Notes: generated by a model from the letters alone, not told the origin. Shown: positions 16,899-25,339, numbered from the stretch's first letter. The stretch: DNA of 40,589 bases from an uncultured Dehalococcoidia bacterium (GCA_913052475.1 CAJXEJ010000019.1:1-40589); one strand, 5' to 3'. Translations and numbers: made by a program.

Positions 16899-17534
16899 TC
16901 AGCCGGGGGTGATTCGCCATGAGGAGAGGTGCTGGGCGGAGTGTTCGGTGGTGTCGAGACGGATCATTAGCGGGACCATGTGGTCGAGGGCGACAGCTTC
17001 GGCGAGGGTGCCGCATTCGATTGGTGTGAATCCGATTCCACGAATGAGTTCGGCGACTACTTCCATTGCTGCTTCATCGTCACCAGCGTAGTGAACTTCG
17101 CGGGGCTTGCCAGTTGAATCAACTGGATTTTCGAATGTGGCGGCGAAGTTGGTTTTGAAGGCGGCGATCACGCGTGCGCCTTCTCCAATTATCGAGGCGG
17201 TTACTTGAGCACCGGAATCGCCATTGTTTGGCTGGGCTGCGAACGGGTTGGTGATGTCGATGACGATCTTGGTTCGAAGCGATTCAGCGAATTTTCGTGC
17301 GGTTGCGGCGACATCTTTGTAGGGCACAGTGATGATTACGATTTCGCCGGCGTCGATGGCTGCCTGATATCCCCAGATCCGAGATTCGTGCCCCACTGAG
17401 TCGTGGAAGTCGTTTTTCGTTTCGGGTCGGCGTGATCCGAAGGCGACGAAGTGTCCGGCGGCCATGAATGATTTACCGAGAGCTAGTGCCATGTTTCCGG
17501 TGCCGAGTATGCCAATGCGGGGTTTTCGTGCCAC
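16899..17534 (-). CDS. NADP oxidoreductase, coenzyme F420-dependent type
   Basis: The 211-residue Rossmann protein has GILGTGNMALALG at its N-terminus, followed by FGSRRPE, where the arginines suit NADP(H) binding. It continues with VIITVPYKDVA and VIDITNPFA, both typical of the F420-dependent NADP oxidoreductase family (PF03807-like). Such proteins move hydride between NADPH and reduced F420, though many bacterial relatives have other or unknown partners. I chose the GTG at 17534 (VARKPRIGI) with AGGAA nine bases upstream. The frame is open to 17633 but that extension comes from repeat-rich intergenic DNA. It converges on the activase gene. Confidence 0.82.
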   Translation of the reverse strand: MARKPRIGILGTGNMALALGKSFMAAGHFVAFGSRRPETKNDFHDSVGHESRIWGYQAAIDAGEIVIITVPYKDVAATARKFAESLRTKIVIDITNPFAAQPNNGDSGAQVTASIIGEGARVIAAFKTNFAATFENPVDSTGKPREVHYAGDDEAAMEVVAELIRGIGFTPIECGTLAEAVALDHMVPLMIRLDTTEHSAQHLSSWRITPG

Positions 17535-17919
17535 GAGTGACTGTTCCTGAGAGGTTGAGGGTGGTTGGTTTGTTTCGGCGAAGTGAAGAGATTGTACGTG
17601 GCGTTCGTCCCACACCCTCCCCTCTCCCTCCAAGGGAGAGGGGAGAACCGCGCGCGCCCCTGCATCAGGTTCCGGCTCGTTTGGCTCCGGGCGTCGTCGG
17701 ACGACTTGGTCGTGCGTCGCAATCTACCCTCCCTCTAACCCCTTCTAGAGGAGAGAGGACTAGTGGTTCCACTAGGGAAATTCGGTCAGCTACCATCGAA
17801 GATTTGTGTGGCGGATGTATACCGTTCGGAGCTTTGCGGGAGTAGGCTTCGTTGTTGGGCCGCCGAGCGACGCTTTTTACCGAGTTAGCAGTCCTTTTGG
17901 ACGATGAGAATTTACGTAA
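17535..17919. other. gene-free stretch rich in hairpins
   Basis: This 385 bp stretch holds no supported gene. It contains the 13-bp hairpin at 17617-17645, a C/T-rich block CCCTCCCTCTAACCCC near 17728-17743, and a short perfect hairpin CTAGTGG-TT-CCACTAG at 17760-17775. The promoters of the oxidoreductase (minus) and PLP enzyme (plus) genes must also lie here; I cannot place them. Confidence 0.5.
17617..17645. repeat. GC-rich perfect hairpin
   Basis: CTCCCCTCTCCCT and AGGGAGAGGGGAG form a perfect 13-bp stem with a 3-nt loop. It lies upstream of two divergent genes, so it cannot be a simple terminator for either. Such C/T-rich hairpins recur between genes in this window. Confidence 0.5.
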
Positions 17920-19020
17920 ATGACTGAATATCTTCCTTTGCCAGGCACTCCCATTGAGGAGTTGGATACGCCGTGCATAGTGGTCGATCTCGATGTGGCT
18001 GAAGCCAATATCAAGAAACTACAGGCGGCAGCCAACGAGATGGGCGTCCATGTTCGGCCTCACTCGAAAACGAATAAGAGCCCTTACTGGGTTCACAAAC
18101 AGCTTGAGGCCGGAGCGATTGGCGTTTGCTGTGCGAAAGTCGGCGAGGCCGAGGTGATGGTCGAGGCCGGTGTGCCGGAAGTGATGATTCCGAACCAAGT
18201 GATTGGCGCACGCAAGATCGCTCGATTGGTGGCTCTGGCACGTTCGGCGAAGATCATCGTGGCGGTTGAGGATTCGGGCAATGTTGATGATCTTTCGGGT
18301 GCGGCGAGTTCGGCTGGCGCTGAACTTGGTGTGATTGTCGAAGTAAACGTCGGCATGAATCGCTGTGGTGTCGATGGTGACGGTGCGGTGGAGTTGGCGA
18401 AGCAGATCGAAGCGGCTCCTGGGCTGCGGTTCGATGGTCTTATGGGTTACGAGGGTCATACGGTAGCGGAGCGGGACTACGAGGTTCGTAAGACCGAGGC
18501 CGAGAAGGCGATGGCGATTTTGACGGGGGCTGCCGACCAGATTCGTGATGCGGGTATAGATGTGAAGCTGGTTTCGGCTGCGGGAACTGGTACTTACAAC
18601 ATCACGGGGCGGGTTGAGGGTGTGACGGAGTTGCAGTGTGGTTCGTACATTTTCATGGATGGGGACTATCTCGAGGTGTTCAACGATTTCGAGCCGGCGC
18701 TTTCGGTGCTAGCTACGGTGATTTCACGCCAGAAGCAGGACGTTGCGATTGTCGATATGGGATTGAAGTCGATTTCGATTGATCGTGGATTGGCCGAGGT
18801 TCTTTCGCCAGCCTCGGCTTCGATAATCAAGCATTCCGAAGAGCACACCACGGTGAATTTGCCAGATGCTGCGTCGCAGGCGTTGAAGGTTGGCGACAAG
18901 GTGCAGAGTCGTCCAACTCACGGTGATACGACGATCAATTTGCATGAGTACTACTTCGGTATCCGCGACGGCAAGCTTGAGCAGGCTATTCCGATTCCTG
19001 GTCGCGGCAAGTTTCGTTAG
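17920..19020 (+). CDS. D-threonine aldolase / D-serine dehydratase-like PLP enzyme (DSD1 family)
   Basis: The 366-residue fold-type III PLP enzyme has the cofactor lysine K50 in RPHSKTNK and LDTPCIVVDLD at the N-terminus. A C-terminal metal site HGD gives His334 and Asp336. In this family, His-x-Asp is typical of D-threonine aldolases, while His-x-Cys is typical of D-serine dehydratases, so an aldolase-type reaction on a D-3-hydroxy amino acid is favoured. The usual RPH[AS]KTHK motif has Asn for the last His. It starts at an ATG at 17920 and is probably monocistronic. The substrate cannot be fixed from sequence. Confidence 0.87.
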   Translation: MTEYLPLPGTPIEELDTPCIVVDLDVAEANIKKLQAAANEMGVHVRPHSKTNKSPYWVHKQLEAGAIGVCCAKVGEAEVMVEAGVPEVMIPNQVIGARKIARLVALARSAKIIVAVEDSGNVDDLSGAASSAGAELGVIVEVNVGMNRCGVDGDGAVELAKQIEAAPGLRFDGLMGYEGHTVAERDYEVRKTEAEKAMAILTGAADQIRDAGIDVKLVSAAGTGTYNITGRVEGVTELQCGSYIFMDGDYLEVFNDFEPALSVLATVISRQKQDVAIVDMGLKSISIDRGLAEVLSPASASIIKHSEEHTTVNLPDAASQALKVGDKVQSRPTHGDTTINLHEYYFGIRDGKLEQAIPIPGRGKFR

Positions 19021-19066
19021 TCGCGCTCGTGACGTTCACACTCGGCTCCGCGTCGCAGTCTCCTAC

Positions 19067-19102
19067 CCTCTAGCACCTCCCACTTTGGCAGGAAGCTAGA
19101 GG
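19067..19102. repeat. hairpin related to the 13521 hairpin
   Basis: CCTCTAGC (19067-19074) pairs with GCTAGAGG (19095-19102) over a 20-nt loop starting ACCTCCC. The CTAGC arm and the CCTCCC...GGAA loop resemble the hairpin at 13521-13563, suggesting one degenerate family. It lies about 50 bp past the PLP enzyme stop. Confidence 0.45.
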
Positions 19103-19175
19103 CACGGATCAGGGAGCTCGTACCGCAGCATGTCGCTTGGTGCGCCAGCGGTTCGTTCCCTTCGGTGCTTCGAGT

Positions 19176-19216
19176 GCAAAACCCGTCTCGTTATTCGGAT
19201 ACGAGGTGGGTTTTGC
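19176..19216. terminator. 16-bp stem-loop, possible terminator or small structured RNA
   Basis: The left arm at 19176-19191 and right arm at 19201-19216 pair along all 16 positions, 14 Watson-Crick and two G-U, around a 9-nt loop TATTCGGAT. The outer end of the stem is A/T-rich (GCAAAAC / GTTTTGC), so on either strand the hairpin ends near a TTTT run, as in intrinsic terminators. It lies between convergent genes, where a two-way terminator is expected. Confidence 0.5.
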
Positions 19217-19323
19217 TGTGATGTTGATACTCGTCCCAAGTGGAGGCTACGGAACCGAGGAATCTGAGGTGTGGGTCCCGTCGGTGGCAGGGAGAGAATT
19301 GTGGGCGCTAGTATTCACAGTTG

Positions 19324-19396
19324 ACTTACCTGTCGTCCGTGAACCTGGGCGTGCATTCGAACTTGGGATCAAGGCTGGCGAGTGCCTCAGGATGAC
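19324..19396. repeat. REP-like element, type B (diverged)
   Basis: The block begins CTTACCTGTCGTC and ends CGAGTGCCTCAGGATGAC, matching the beginning and end of the copy at 30448-30480 (CTTACCTGCCGTC ... CGAGTACCTCAGGATGAC) but with a longer middle. Confidence 0.45.
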
Positions 19397-19563
19397 TTTT
19401 AGGGTTGTTGCCGGTTGGGTGTTAGGGACTTGATAGGCGCTTCTTCCTCACCCACCCTTTCCCGCTGGGAGAGGGGGGCGTAATTTGGCACGCCGGTGTA
19501 GTCCCGCACCGCCGAAGGTCTCTCTACTTCGCTTTGCTACGGTCGAGAAATCGGATATCAGAC

Positions 19564-20385
19564 CTAATAGAGGATGTGTTGGTCGGAGAGGTCTTTGCCG
19601 CCGGTTGAGCGGGTTAGGCCGCCACCGAGGATTTCTTTTACTTCGAGATCGGCGAAGGCGTTTACGACCTGATAAAACGTTGGGAGGTCTTCCCATCGCG
19701 CCGGGTTCCAGCTGATTGCACCGTCACCAACGAGATCTTCATGCACGACTGCGTTCGAGCCTTCGGCGGGAGTGATGACGGCGTATTGCGTATCGGCGGT
19801 TCCCCATTCGCCGGTTCGGGGCATGTATTTGTAGTGGAGTTGGCCGTCGACTTTAGCTGGGGCGACGGGTTCTGTACGGGGCTTGAGGTTGGTTACTTCC
19901 ATATCGAGGAAGTTGAAGCCGAGCCACGACGCCTGCGTACCGGCGGCGTCTCCAACTACTCGGATGTCGGGTAGTTCGCAGTAGATTTTTGAGAAGCCGA
20001 GTTCTTCGCGCCCTGTGATTATGGGATCGGCTAGGTTCTCCCAGAGAACGGTTAGGAACGGCCCGACTGCAGTGTCTTTTTCTCCGCTGAATTTTGCCGG
20101 GATGGTCACGCCGAGGACGGAGTAGCCGCGTCCGGCGAGCCATTCGATTTCGGTCATGTTGGTTTCACTGACGGTGACGATGGGCTCGCCATGGAGTGAG
20201 AATCCGGGTGGAAGAAGATTTTCTAGTTGGCTTGCGTTTGAAAGGAATGAGACTCGAAGCGATACCGATTTCGGGCTGTTGATGCCATCGAACTTGCGAC
20301 CGTTGTGTCCGCGTCGTGGGCCGGTTGCAGGACCGAAGTGAGTCGGCATTCGGTACATTTCACCGGGCTTGAATGTGTATGACAT
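19564..20385 (-). CDS. acetoacetate decarboxylase family protein
   Basis: The 273-residue protein carries the family's active-site segment GREELGFSKIY, in which Lys133 would form the Schiff base, together with an upstream acidic segment EIEWLAGRGY. It is slightly longer than clostridial acetoacetate decarboxylase (about 245 residues). Related family members catalyse decarboxylation, aldol or hydratase reactions on 2- or 3-oxo acids, so acetoacetate itself is not assured. The ATG at 20385 has AGG seven bases upstream. It is downstream of the GNAT pseudogene on the same strand. No CoA-transferase of the acetone pathway is adjacent. Confidence 0.83.
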   Translation of the reverse strand: MSYTFKPGEMYRMPTHFGPATGPRRGHNGRKFDGINSPKSVSLRVSFLSNASQLENLLPPGFSLHGEPIVTVSETNMTEIEWLAGRGYSVLGVTIPAKFSGEKDTAVGPFLTVLWENLADPIITGREELGFSKIYCELPDIRVVGDAAGTQASWLGFNFLDMEVTNLKPRTEPVAPAKVDGQLHYKYMPRTGEWGTADTQYAVITPAEGSNAVVHEDLVGDGAISWNPARWEDLPTFYQVVNAFADLEVKEILGGGLTRSTGGKDLSDQHILY

Positions 20386-20439
20386 TTTTTACCTGTTCGT
20401 TTGGTGCGGATTGGGTTAGATGGCGTCGACGAAGTTCCA

Positions 20440-21016
20440 CTACGTTGCGTTCACGACGGGCTTGTAGCCGATTTGTTGATATATCGAGTTTGAGGTTGGG
20501 TTGTCGAGTTCGGTGTAGAGCACGACGTACTTTTTACCTGCATTGAGAGCTTTTTGCGTAATCGTGGCAGTGACAGCGGTGGCGTAGTCGTGATTGCGAT
20601 GTTCGGGCGGAGTGTAGACGGCCCCGACCGTGGTGCCATTGTAGGTGTATCGTCCAAGAACGGCGACGCTGACAGGTACGTTAGTTACCCAGAGATAGAC
20701 CTGCCCATTTTCGAGTTAAAACCGCATATGTTCGTCGCTGGTCATCACAATTCCGTGGACCTATTCACGAAATGCGCATCACCATGTCGGGTCCTTCGGT
20801 TAAGAGAGGCCCGACTTCGGGCGTGAACATTACCGGAAGGAGCGGTTTGTCGTCTTCAGTAACCGCGCAGAACTTGGTCGACATCGTCGATTCGATGCCC
20901 TGTATTTGCTGGTAGGCGTAGCCCAGTAGGATTGGATTACCGGCTTCGTTTTTCGTGAGCAGGCCGCGGTTCGCTTCGAGGAATTCTTTAGCGGTTATAG
21001 ATTCGATGACATGCAT
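20440..21016 (-). pseudogene. GNAT acetyltransferase gene, broken by frameshift/deletion and a stop
   Basis: ATG at 21016 opens an 83-residue frame (MHVIESITAKEFLEANRGLL) typical of the N-terminus of a two-domain GNAT protein; it ends at 20765. The acetyl-CoA-binding half follows in another frame: VGAVYTPPEHRNHDYATA (the Q/R-x-x-G-x-G/A region, with Asn-His in place of Arg-Gly), then LYTELDNPTSNSIYQQIGY and a stop at 20440. That second frame has an in-frame TAA between MRF and LENGQVYLW (about 20716-20718). The halves total about 185 residues against about 270 usual, so a middle piece is also lost. It lies between an SDR gene and the acetoacetate-decarboxylase-family gene, all on the minus strand. 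Confidence 0.82.
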
Positions 21017-21046
21017 GATTGATTACGGGTGTCGACGGTTCGGGAG

Positions 21047-21862
21047 CTAGACATATTCGTAGTCGTCGATGATGTTGTTGAGAAGGCTTTGGGGTCCGGC
21101 TGCCATGAGTCCGGCATCGACGGGGAGTAGCACACCGGTTATCCAGCGTGATTCGTCGCTGGCGAGGAAGGTCGCTGCCATTGCGATATCGTTGGCTTCG
21201 CCTTCGGTTCCGAGTGGTGCGAGATCACGTCGGAGTTGGCGTTTTCGATCATCGACGGCTTCGGTCATTGACGTGTAGAGCAAGCCGGGGGCGATGCAGT
21301 TGACCCGGATATTGTCACGCCCGTGATGGACCGCCATCGCTTTGGTTACAGTGATCATGCCACCTTTGGCGGCGGCGTACGGGATGTTCTTGGTCATGGC
21401 GGCGCGGATGCCGTCGACTGACGACACGTTGATGATCGATCCGCCACCGTTGTTGATCATTTCTGGAACTGCGTATTTCGAGATGAAGACAGCACTTTTG
21501 AGATCGACATCTAGCACACGATTCCAGTGTTCTTCGGTTACATCGGTGACCATGCCGATCCCGCCGATGCCGACGCTGTTCATCAGGATGTCGAGCTTGC
21601 CGTAGCGTTCGATTGCTGCTTTGACGAGGGCTTTGCACCCGGCTTCCTGAGCGACATCGGCGATGAAGAGTGAGGCTATACCTCCGGTAGCGGTTATCGC
21701 CTCTTGCGTGGTTTGAGCGGCCGTTTCGTCCATATCGACGATCAGTACTTTTGCGCCGTGTGAAGCGAATACTTTAGCGGTCGCAACGCCTACGCCCGCG
21801 ACGTTTGCGGAGCGGGTGCCAGCTCCGGTGACGATGGCGACCTTATTTGCTAGTCGAGTGAT
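21047..21862 (-). CDS. short-chain dehydrogenase/reductase with apparent ATC start
   Basis: The 271-residue SDR begins (M)TRLANKVAIVTGAG and has the nucleotide-binding glycines TGAG...GVGVA near residues 12-26. It has D43 after the second strand (LIVDMDE, suggesting NAD(H)), an NVSS catalytic-Ser segment at 145-148, and Y162-x3-K166. The first possible ATG (21733) would remove the whole cofactor site. No in-frame ATG, GTG or TTG exists upstream. An ATC at 21860-21862 sits six bases after AGAGG, exactly where homologous proteins would start with Met. The start is therefore either a real ATC or a mutated ATG. The usual NNAG motif reads NSVG. The alcohol dehydrogenase gene is divergent. Confidence 0.85.
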   Translation of the reverse strand: MTRLANKVAIVTGAGTRSANVAGVGVATAKVFASHGAKVLIVDMDETAAQTTQEAITATGGIASLFIADVAQEAGCKALVKAAIERYGKLDILMNSVGIGGIGMVTDVTEEHWNRVLDVDLKSAVFISKYAVPEMINNGGGSIINVSSVDGIRAAMTKNIPYAAAKGGMITVTKAMAVHHGRDNIRVNCIAPGLLYTSMTEAVDDRKRQLRRDLAPLGTEGEANDIAMAATFLASDESRWITGVLLPVDAGLMAAGPQSLLNNIIDDYEYV

Positions 21863-22058
21863 TTCGCACCTCTTGGTGGATATTTTCTTTGACTGAACGG
21901 GTATACCAGTGGATAATCCCCCGCCGGGATTGTGGCACAGTTGCGTTCGATTTTCACTACGCTTTTTAGCTACGGCTTCGAGTCGTTGTGAGTTTTGGTG
22001 ACACAGGCAATAAACGGCACGTTAGCAATACAGCCCGAGACGGAATAAGGAATCGACG

Positions 22059-23075
22059 ATGAAAGCTGCTGTGATGCGTGGGAAGCAGAATTTGGTTATT
22101 GAGGATATTCCGACTCCGGAGCCGGGACCGAACCAAGTGCTGGTGAAGATTGGGTATTCAGCGTTGTGCGGTTCGGATGTTCATCGATTTCAGTACGGAA
22201 TGGCTAACGATGGATCGGTGCTTGGGCACGAGTACATCGGTGAGGTTGTGCAGACCGGCAGTGATGTGACCCGGTTGAAGGAGGGCGACCGGATCGTCGG
22301 TGGTGGTGGCGCACCGCCGGTTGGGGCGGTGGTGCCGTCGTACCCGAACGATAGATATAGTGCTCGGACGATCGGGATTGAGACGACTCGAATTGGTGGA
22401 TTCGCGGAGTACATCACCATGGACGAATGGCGTCCGTTGTTGCTTCCAGAGGGCGTGAGCGATGAGCTTGCTGTTTTGGCGGAACCGGCGTCGATTGCTG
22501 TTCATGCCGTTCGAACTTCGAAGTTTAAGGTTGGTGACACCGCGGTCGTAATGGGAGCAGGTCCGATCGGGTTGCTTGTGATGCAGGTACTGAAGGCTGC
22601 GGGCGCCGCCCAGGTGATCGTTTCGGAACCGGCTGAGGCCCGGGCTGAGGCGGCTCGGTCGTTGGGAGCTGATCTGGTGCTGAATCCTCTTGAGGAGGAT
22701 GTTATTGCGCGGGTGTTGGAGCTTTCGGGTGGTCCAGGCGTGCCGGTGGCATTCGATGCTGCTGCTGCGAAACCGACGTTCCAGCAGGGGCTGGAAATGG
22801 TCCAGCGGGGCGGTCAACTTCTTGTGGTTTCGATGGCATGGGAAGACGTGGACTTGCGGACGGTCGATTGGATCGGCCGAGAGGTCGAGATGAAGGCGTC
22901 GTACGGGGCGCAGCCGATCGACTGGCAAACCGTGCTGAATTTGATGAAGAGGGGTCAGCTTTCGGAGAAATCGATGGTGACTGCCGAGAGTTTTATCGGG
23001 TGGGACGATATGCAGTCGTCGATGGAGCGGTTGATGAAGCCCGATGAGCACGTGCAGCTGGTTTTGGTGTGCTAG
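22059..23075 (+). CDS. zinc-dependent alcohol/polyol dehydrogenase (MDR family)
   Basis: The 338-residue medium-chain dehydrogenase has catalytic-zinc ligands C37 (LCGSDVH) and H57-E58 (GHEYIG), and the Rossmann motif GAGPIG. The usual four-Cys structural-zinc lobe is replaced by a Gly/Pro-rich segment (GGGGAPPVGAVVP), so the structural zinc is missing. The family resembles threonine/sorbitol dehydrogenases and oxidises a secondary alcohol or polyol with NAD(P). It starts at an ATG preceded by AAGGAA. It is divergent from the SDR gene and 219 bp upstream of the ThDP enzyme gene. Confidence 0.9.
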   Translation: MKAAVMRGKQNLVIEDIPTPEPGPNQVLVKIGYSALCGSDVHRFQYGMANDGSVLGHEYIGEVVQTGSDVTRLKEGDRIVGGGGAPPVGAVVPSYPNDRYSARTIGIETTRIGGFAEYITMDEWRPLLLPEGVSDELAVLAEPASIAVHAVRTSKFKVGDTAVVMGAGPIGLLVMQVLKAAGAAQVIVSEPAEARAEAARSLGADLVLNPLEEDVIARVLELSGGPGVPVAFDAAAAKPTFQQGLEMVQRGGQLLVVSMAWEDVDLRTVDWIGREVEMKASYGAQPIDWQTVLNLMKRGQLSEKSMVTAESFIGWDDMQSSMERLMKPDEHVQLVLVC

Positions 23076-23294
23076 GTGCCATTGGCACTGTTTCTGAGAG
23101 ATTGTTTGCTGTGGACTGAGTTGAGGCGATGAAGCTTTGGGGGCTGCGGCACTCCGTGCCCCTTCGGCGGGGCTCAGTGATGTGTGGATGGAGTCGGCGT
23201 GGGTTTGCGATAGGGCGTAGTATGCCGTGGAAATTTGTTTGGACTGGATGCGGGTTTGAGATTTCCCGTCGTTTTAGTCTTGTGGAGTATCTAG

Positions 23295-25028
23295 ATGGCA
23301 TCTCGTTCTTTTACTGGAAATCCTTCTCAAGTTATCGTCGAACAGCTGGTGGCTTCGGGCATCAAGCATTTGTTTTACAACCCTGGTTCGCGTGAAGCTA
23401 GATTTTTCGATTCGCTCCACAGCAATCCGAACATTCATGGTGTGATCGGATTGCATGAGGGGACAGTTACGGCAATGGCTGGCGGATACGCTCAGGTGGC
23501 GACTCAGCCAGCGGTGATGTCGGTTCACCTCGGTGCTGGACTGGCGCAGAGCCTTGGACAGATGCTGAACGTTTGGGCGGCAATGCTCCCCGTAGTGACG
23601 ATCACTTTTGTTGGTGACACCGGTAGTTACGCCGATCGGATTTCACTTGATCTGGGTCACGACGCAGGTCCGACTTCGATCGGTGCGCCGTTCATGAAGG
23701 CGAACTGGACGGTGATCGAGCCAGAAGGATTGCCTGCTGTTGTTGAGCGTGCGATCAAGGTGGCGATGACGCCCCCGGTGGGGCCGGTTCATGTTGCGGT
23801 TTACGACCGGATTCTAGGTCCAGAGCAGATCACGACGAACATTATCGATGGGCCGCCAGCGCAGGCCGTTGCCGGGTATCCGTCAGACAGTGATGTTGAA
23901 GAATTGGCGCGTATTTTGCACGAGGCAAAGCGTCCGATTATCTACGTTGGCGACGGGATCAACAAAAGCGGTGGTGAAAAACTACTGGCTGTAGTCGCCG
24001 AGCATTTTGGTGCAAATATCGCTTCGATGTGGGGCGATTTGCGGGGTGTTCCACCGGCGCATCCGTTGCACTGCGGTTACTTCCGGCAACCGGTGATTGA
24101 TTTGGAAGCGGACGCAATCGTTGGTATTGGTGTGCGGCATGGTGGAAGTGGAACTCCGAACGATTACAAAATATTTGAGGGTGTAAAGAAGATCGCTGCA
24201 GTAGGACCGGATGTGGAGATATTTGAGAATATTCCGGGTCTTGATCTGGCTGTGATGGCCGACGAATCACGCACGCTCGAACGGCTGCTGGAACTGGCGA
24301 CGCGTGAGTACGAATCGGAGGGTTACGACGATCGGCGCGAGGCGTCTTTGCGCATCGCTCGTCGATTGAGGAGCGAACGTCGGGTTGCTCTGCAGCCTGC
24401 AACGGAAATACCGGGGCGAGTCCGTCCTCTGACGCTACTTGATACGGTCGATTCTGAGCTTGAGAACCTGGGTGGAGGCGTGATTACCACCGAGCAATTC
24501 GCCGTTCCGTTGGAAGATGTTCTTGAGAAGTCTAGTGGCGGAAACAACACATACATTCGCCCCGCTGGGGGATCGGAAGGCTACGGCATGGGTGCGGTAC
24601 TCGGTGCCAAGCTGGCTGTACCTGACAGGCCTGTTGTTGGGATTGTTGGCGATGGCTCGGTGTACTACTCAGATTCTGCTTTCTGGTCGGCGGCTCAACA
24701 TGAAATTCCGGTTCTGTACGTAGTGCCGAACAACGGTGCTTACGGGATCGTTGCGGGTGCGTTTGGCAGAGCCAACGGTGTGATGAAGGACACGGGCGTT
24801 TACGCGGGCGTGGTTCTTGACGGTGCCGATATTGTTCAACTGGCGGGATCGTTCGGGGTCGAGGGTCGACGTGTCGACGACGAATCGAAGATGGCCGAGG
24901 CGGTGAAGGAAGGGCTCGAAACGGTCGAGCGAGAAGGTCGTCCGATGCTTCTCGACGTGCAACTTCCACTTGGTCTGCCTGAAGGCGGCAAAGCGTCGAG
25001 ACAGGTCAAATTTAGCGACATGACTTAA
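23295..25028 (+). CDS. thiamine-diphosphate enzyme (acetolactate synthase / benzoylformate decarboxylase family)
   Basis: The 577-residue enzyme has the three-domain layout of this superfamily. The N-terminal Pyr domain has the cofactor-activating E55 in GLHEGTVTAMAGGYA. A central domain begins near residue 190 (AKRPIIYVGDGINKSG). The C-terminal PP domain has the GDG at 452-454 and the NN at 479-480 of the ThDP-binding motif. Residues around FVGDTGSYADR look closer to benzoylformate decarboxylase-type proteins than to acetolactate synthase, but the substrate is uncertain. It starts at an ATG with GGAG seven bases upstream. The following sequence is a histidine-kinase fragment with a start only ten bases on. 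Confidence 0.9.
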   Translation: MASRSFTGNPSQVIVEQLVASGIKHLFYNPGSREARFFDSLHSNPNIHGVIGLHEGTVTAMAGGYAQVATQPAVMSVHLGAGLAQSLGQMLNVWAAMLPVVTITFVGDTGSYADRISLDLGHDAGPTSIGAPFMKANWTVIEPEGLPAVVERAIKVAMTPPVGPVHVAVYDRILGPEQITTNIIDGPPAQAVAGYPSDSDVEELARILHEAKRPIIYVGDGINKSGGEKLLAVVAEHFGANIASMWGDLRGVPPAHPLHCGYFRQPVIDLEADAIVGIGVRHGGSGTPNDYKIFEGVKKIAAVGPDVEIFENIPGLDLAVMADESRTLERLLELATREYESEGYDDRREASLRIARRLRSERRVALQPATEIPGRVRPLTLLDTVDSELENLGGGVITTEQFAVPLEDVLEKSSGGNNTYIRPAGGSEGYGMGAVLGAKLAVPDRPVVGIVGDGSVYYSDSAFWSAAQHEIPVLYVVPNNGAYGIVAGAFGRANGVMKDTGVYAGVVLDGADIVQLAGSFGVEGRRVDDESKMAEAVKEGLETVEREGRPMLLDVQLPLGLPEGGKASRQVKFSDMT

Positions 25029-25038
25029 TAAAGATTTT

Positions 25039-25302
25039 TCAGAGGACCGCCTGAGATTTACCGCACCGATTGGAGCGGATCGCGTACCGGGGTTGCCTGA
25101 AAGTAATCCCGAGGAGTTGTTCGAGATGTTCCATCGTGCCGACAACGAAATGACGCGCCGTGTTCCGGGGACGGGTATTGGCCTTCACGTTTCGAAGCGG
25201 ATCGTCGAGGAACACGGTGGTGAGATCTCGTTTGTCGAGCGTGAAGATGGCGGTGCGGTAGCTTCGCTCCGGACCCCACTGGGTCTGAACGCACTGAACT
25301 AG
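25039..25302 (+). pseudogene. C-terminal remnant of a sensor histidine kinase (HATPase domain)
   Basis: About 87 residues in an open frame match the end of a histidine-kinase ATP-binding domain. A G1-like segment DRVPGLPES is followed by ELFEMFHRADNEMTRR, then the G2 box PGTGIGLHVSK and the domain ending IVEEHGGEISF. The dimerisation domain, the phospho-acceptor His and the N box are absent upstream, where the ThDP enzyme gene ends at 25028. The G1 Gly is replaced by Val (DRVPG for DRGPG). A TTG at 25093 could start translation, but the product could not bind ATP normally. It is most simply a gene remnant. Confidence 0.75.
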
Positions 25303-25339
25303 TCGCGATGTGCCTTGGCTGTGCAAGAGCCATCCATCG

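Larger units (their letters stand above)
19021..19563. other. 543-bp gene-free stretch with three structured elements
   Basis: No protein gene is supported here; the frame at 19137-19433 lacks any family pattern and overlaps the structures below. The stretch holds a hairpin at 19067-19102, a long stem-loop at 19176-19216, a REP-like block at 19324-19396 and a C-rich hairpin-like block near 19445-19487. It separates the convergent PLP enzyme and acetoacetate-decarboxylase-family genes. Confidence 0.55.

Noticed and set aside
19137-19433. 98-residue plus-strand frame in the 543-bp gap
   Set aside because: It overlaps the 16-bp stem-loop and a REP-like block, and has no recognisable motif or clear ribosome binding site.
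22158-23051. 297-residue minus-strand frame opposite the zinc dehydrogenase
   Set aside because: The plus strand encodes an unmistakable dehydrogenase; the opposite frame is His/Arg-rich and matches no family.
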